DNA of 64,000 nt from Bacteroidota bacterium (lineage in GTDB: Bacteria > Bacteroidota > Bacteroidia > Bacteroidales > UBA10428): assembly GCA_023442525.1 (NCBI GenBank), contig JAEZZA010000011.1, positions 62,001-126,000 of the forward strand, in the 5' to 3' direction. The notes under the pieces were generated by a model, which was not told the origin of the DNA, made no database searches, and saw only the letters and a list, made by a program, of their open reading frames with translations. Shown piece after piece: positions 63,396-64,000 of this stretch. Position 1 is the stretch's first letter. Every line of letters begins with the position of its first letter. The translations under genes and the position numbers were made by a program.

Positions 63396-63403
63396 CAAAA
63401 CTA
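63396..63403 (-). promoter_or_regulatory. -7 box upstream of the DoxX gene
   Basis: Minus strand TAGTTTTG, an exact TAnnTTTG match about 22 bases before the ATG at 63373. No TTTG at 19 bases upstream, so only this element is supported. Confidence 0.35.
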
Positions 63404-63445
63404 AAAAATCTTTTTTTAAATATATATGACTCATTTGAAATACTA

Positions 63446-64000
63446 ATGCCCAACGATAATTTTAAAGCCTGCTTATCTACCAACTGGTCAAAATCATCGA
63501 CCTTTACAAAAAATCGTCATATTATGACCGGTGCTTCATTACAATTTGTAAATGATGATTTTATAAATGCCTGTCGCGATTACTTTTACCTCGTCAACCT
63601 CCATTATCCCGAAAGAGGCGTGCTGAAACTCGTTGGCGACCGGTACAGGCTTTCAGGCGACCAGCGCACTGTGCTTTACAGGGGAATCAGTTCGCAAAAG
63701 CGGGCAGACAACCGAAGGAATTTGCTGACGCGGGAATTTACCGGTAAAAAACTTCTTATCGACGGATATAACATCCTTTTCTCGCTAATAAACTACCGCC
63801 TGGGCAAAATATTGTTCATCAGTACGGATGGGATTCTCAGGGATGCAGGATCGCTGCACGGAAAACTCAAAGAACAGCACGCGCTGAATTCCGGCATTGA
63901 AATGATGGTTGATTATCTTGCTTTGCAGAATCCTGCCAGTGTTGAGATTTATCTTGATTCACCGGTTTCCCACAGCGAAAAACATGCCGCCTTGATACGT
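63446..64000 (+). CDS. DUF434/DUF5616 protein (3' end beyond window)
   Basis: Read by eye; open to the right edge (185 codons visible). Starts possible at 63446 (MPNDNFKACLSTNWSKS) or, more like the family, at 63524 (MTGASLQFVNDDFINACRDY). DUF434 part: DYFYLVNLHYPERGVLKLVG and DRYRLSGDQRTVLYRGISS. DUF5616 part: LLIDGYNILFSLINYRLG, STDGILRDAGSLHG and VEIYLDSPVSHSEKHAALI; its conserved Asp residues resemble a PIN-like nuclease fold. Function unknown. Divergent from the DoxX gene. Confidence 0.75.
   Translation, partial: MPNDNFKACLSTNWSKSSTFTKNRHIMTGASLQFVNDDFINACRDYFYLVNLHYPERGVLKLVGDRYRLSGDQRTVLYRGISSQKRADNRRNLLTREFTGKKLLIDGYNILFSLINYRLGKILFISTDGILRDAGSLHGKLKEQHALNSGIEMMVDYLALQNPASVEIYLDSPVSHSEKHAALIR

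Noticed and set aside
1..64000. CRISPR arrays, tRNA or rRNA genes, insertion sequences, phage or conjugation genes
   Set aside because: No regular repeat-spacer pattern, cloverleaf, ribosomal RNA segment, transposase or integrase sequence was noticed anywhere in the window.

Overview
The window is a 64 kb piece of a Bacteroidota chromosome, probably an anaerobic or facultative Bacteroidales/Marinilabiliales-like lineage. Evidence seen directly: secreted proteins ending in type IX secretion sorting domains (YPNPV-type), a PorQ gene, many SPII lipoproteins and Tat-like Gfo/Idh/MocA oxidoreductases, weak or absent Shine-Dalgarno sequences, and several promoters of the Bacteroidota form TTTG-19 nt-TAnnTTTG. 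No rRNA, tRNA, CRISPR array, insertion sequence or phage module was recognised. No gene-free stretch exceeds 300 bases.

Layout. 1-5.6 kb (minus): envelope and housekeeping genes (PpiD/SurA-like foldase, CNNM/CBS protein, lptC, coaX) and a polysaccharide flippase. 5.6-10.1 kb (plus): rnhB, an S46 dipeptidyl-peptidase, MarC, rnhA and a SiaB-like kinase. 10.6-16.0 kb (plus): a tight four-gene unit of two GT4-like glycosyltransferases, a HAD protein and a GH13_18 sugar phosphorylase, the best candidate here for an undescribed small-glycoside pathway. 16.0-17.3 kb: YfiR-like, DUF937 and a 35-residue lysine-rich protein. 17.3-26.6 kb (minus): secreted esterase, two tandem M4 metalloproteases for type IX secretion, a lipoprotein translationally coupled to the second protease and resembling emfourin-type M4 inhibitors, then a lipoprotein/outer-membrane protein pair. 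26.8-40.7 kb: a mixed metabolic block with a Tat-like Gfo oxidoreductase, GH5, sugar/polyol dehydrogenase, LarA-like nickel-pincer racemase, serine beta-lactamase-like hydrolase, phosphoesterase, cardiolipin synthase, a quinone-reductase-like MDR protein and a modular GH9 cellulase.

40.8-48.5 kb: complete histidine-to-glutamate degradation (hutH, hutU, hutI on minus; ftcD on plus, converging on hutI), with a cyclic-2,3-diphosphoglycerate-synthase-like GTPase divergent from hutH. 48.6-49.1 kb: a C-terminally truncated GH88/105-like gene that stops inside a GTAGAGAC...GTCTCTAC palindrome. 49.1-56.1 kb (minus): VWA lipoprotein, a PriA lacking its usual winged-helix region, pfkA, ispH, cmk and porQ. 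56.2-64 kb: lipid kinase, lipB, and a minus-strand set (DoxX, two Gfo/Idh/MocA proteins, DUF1080 protein, TIM-barrel isomerase) that fits the 3-keto-glycoside route of sugar catabolism. A DUF434/DUF5616-type gene runs off the right edge.

Taken together the genes describe a cell that secretes proteases and glucanases by type IX secretion, takes peptides down to amino acids (S46 peptidase, Hut pathway), and handles glycosides by both phosphorolysis and oxidation. All functions are inferred from reading protein motifs; no database search was run.
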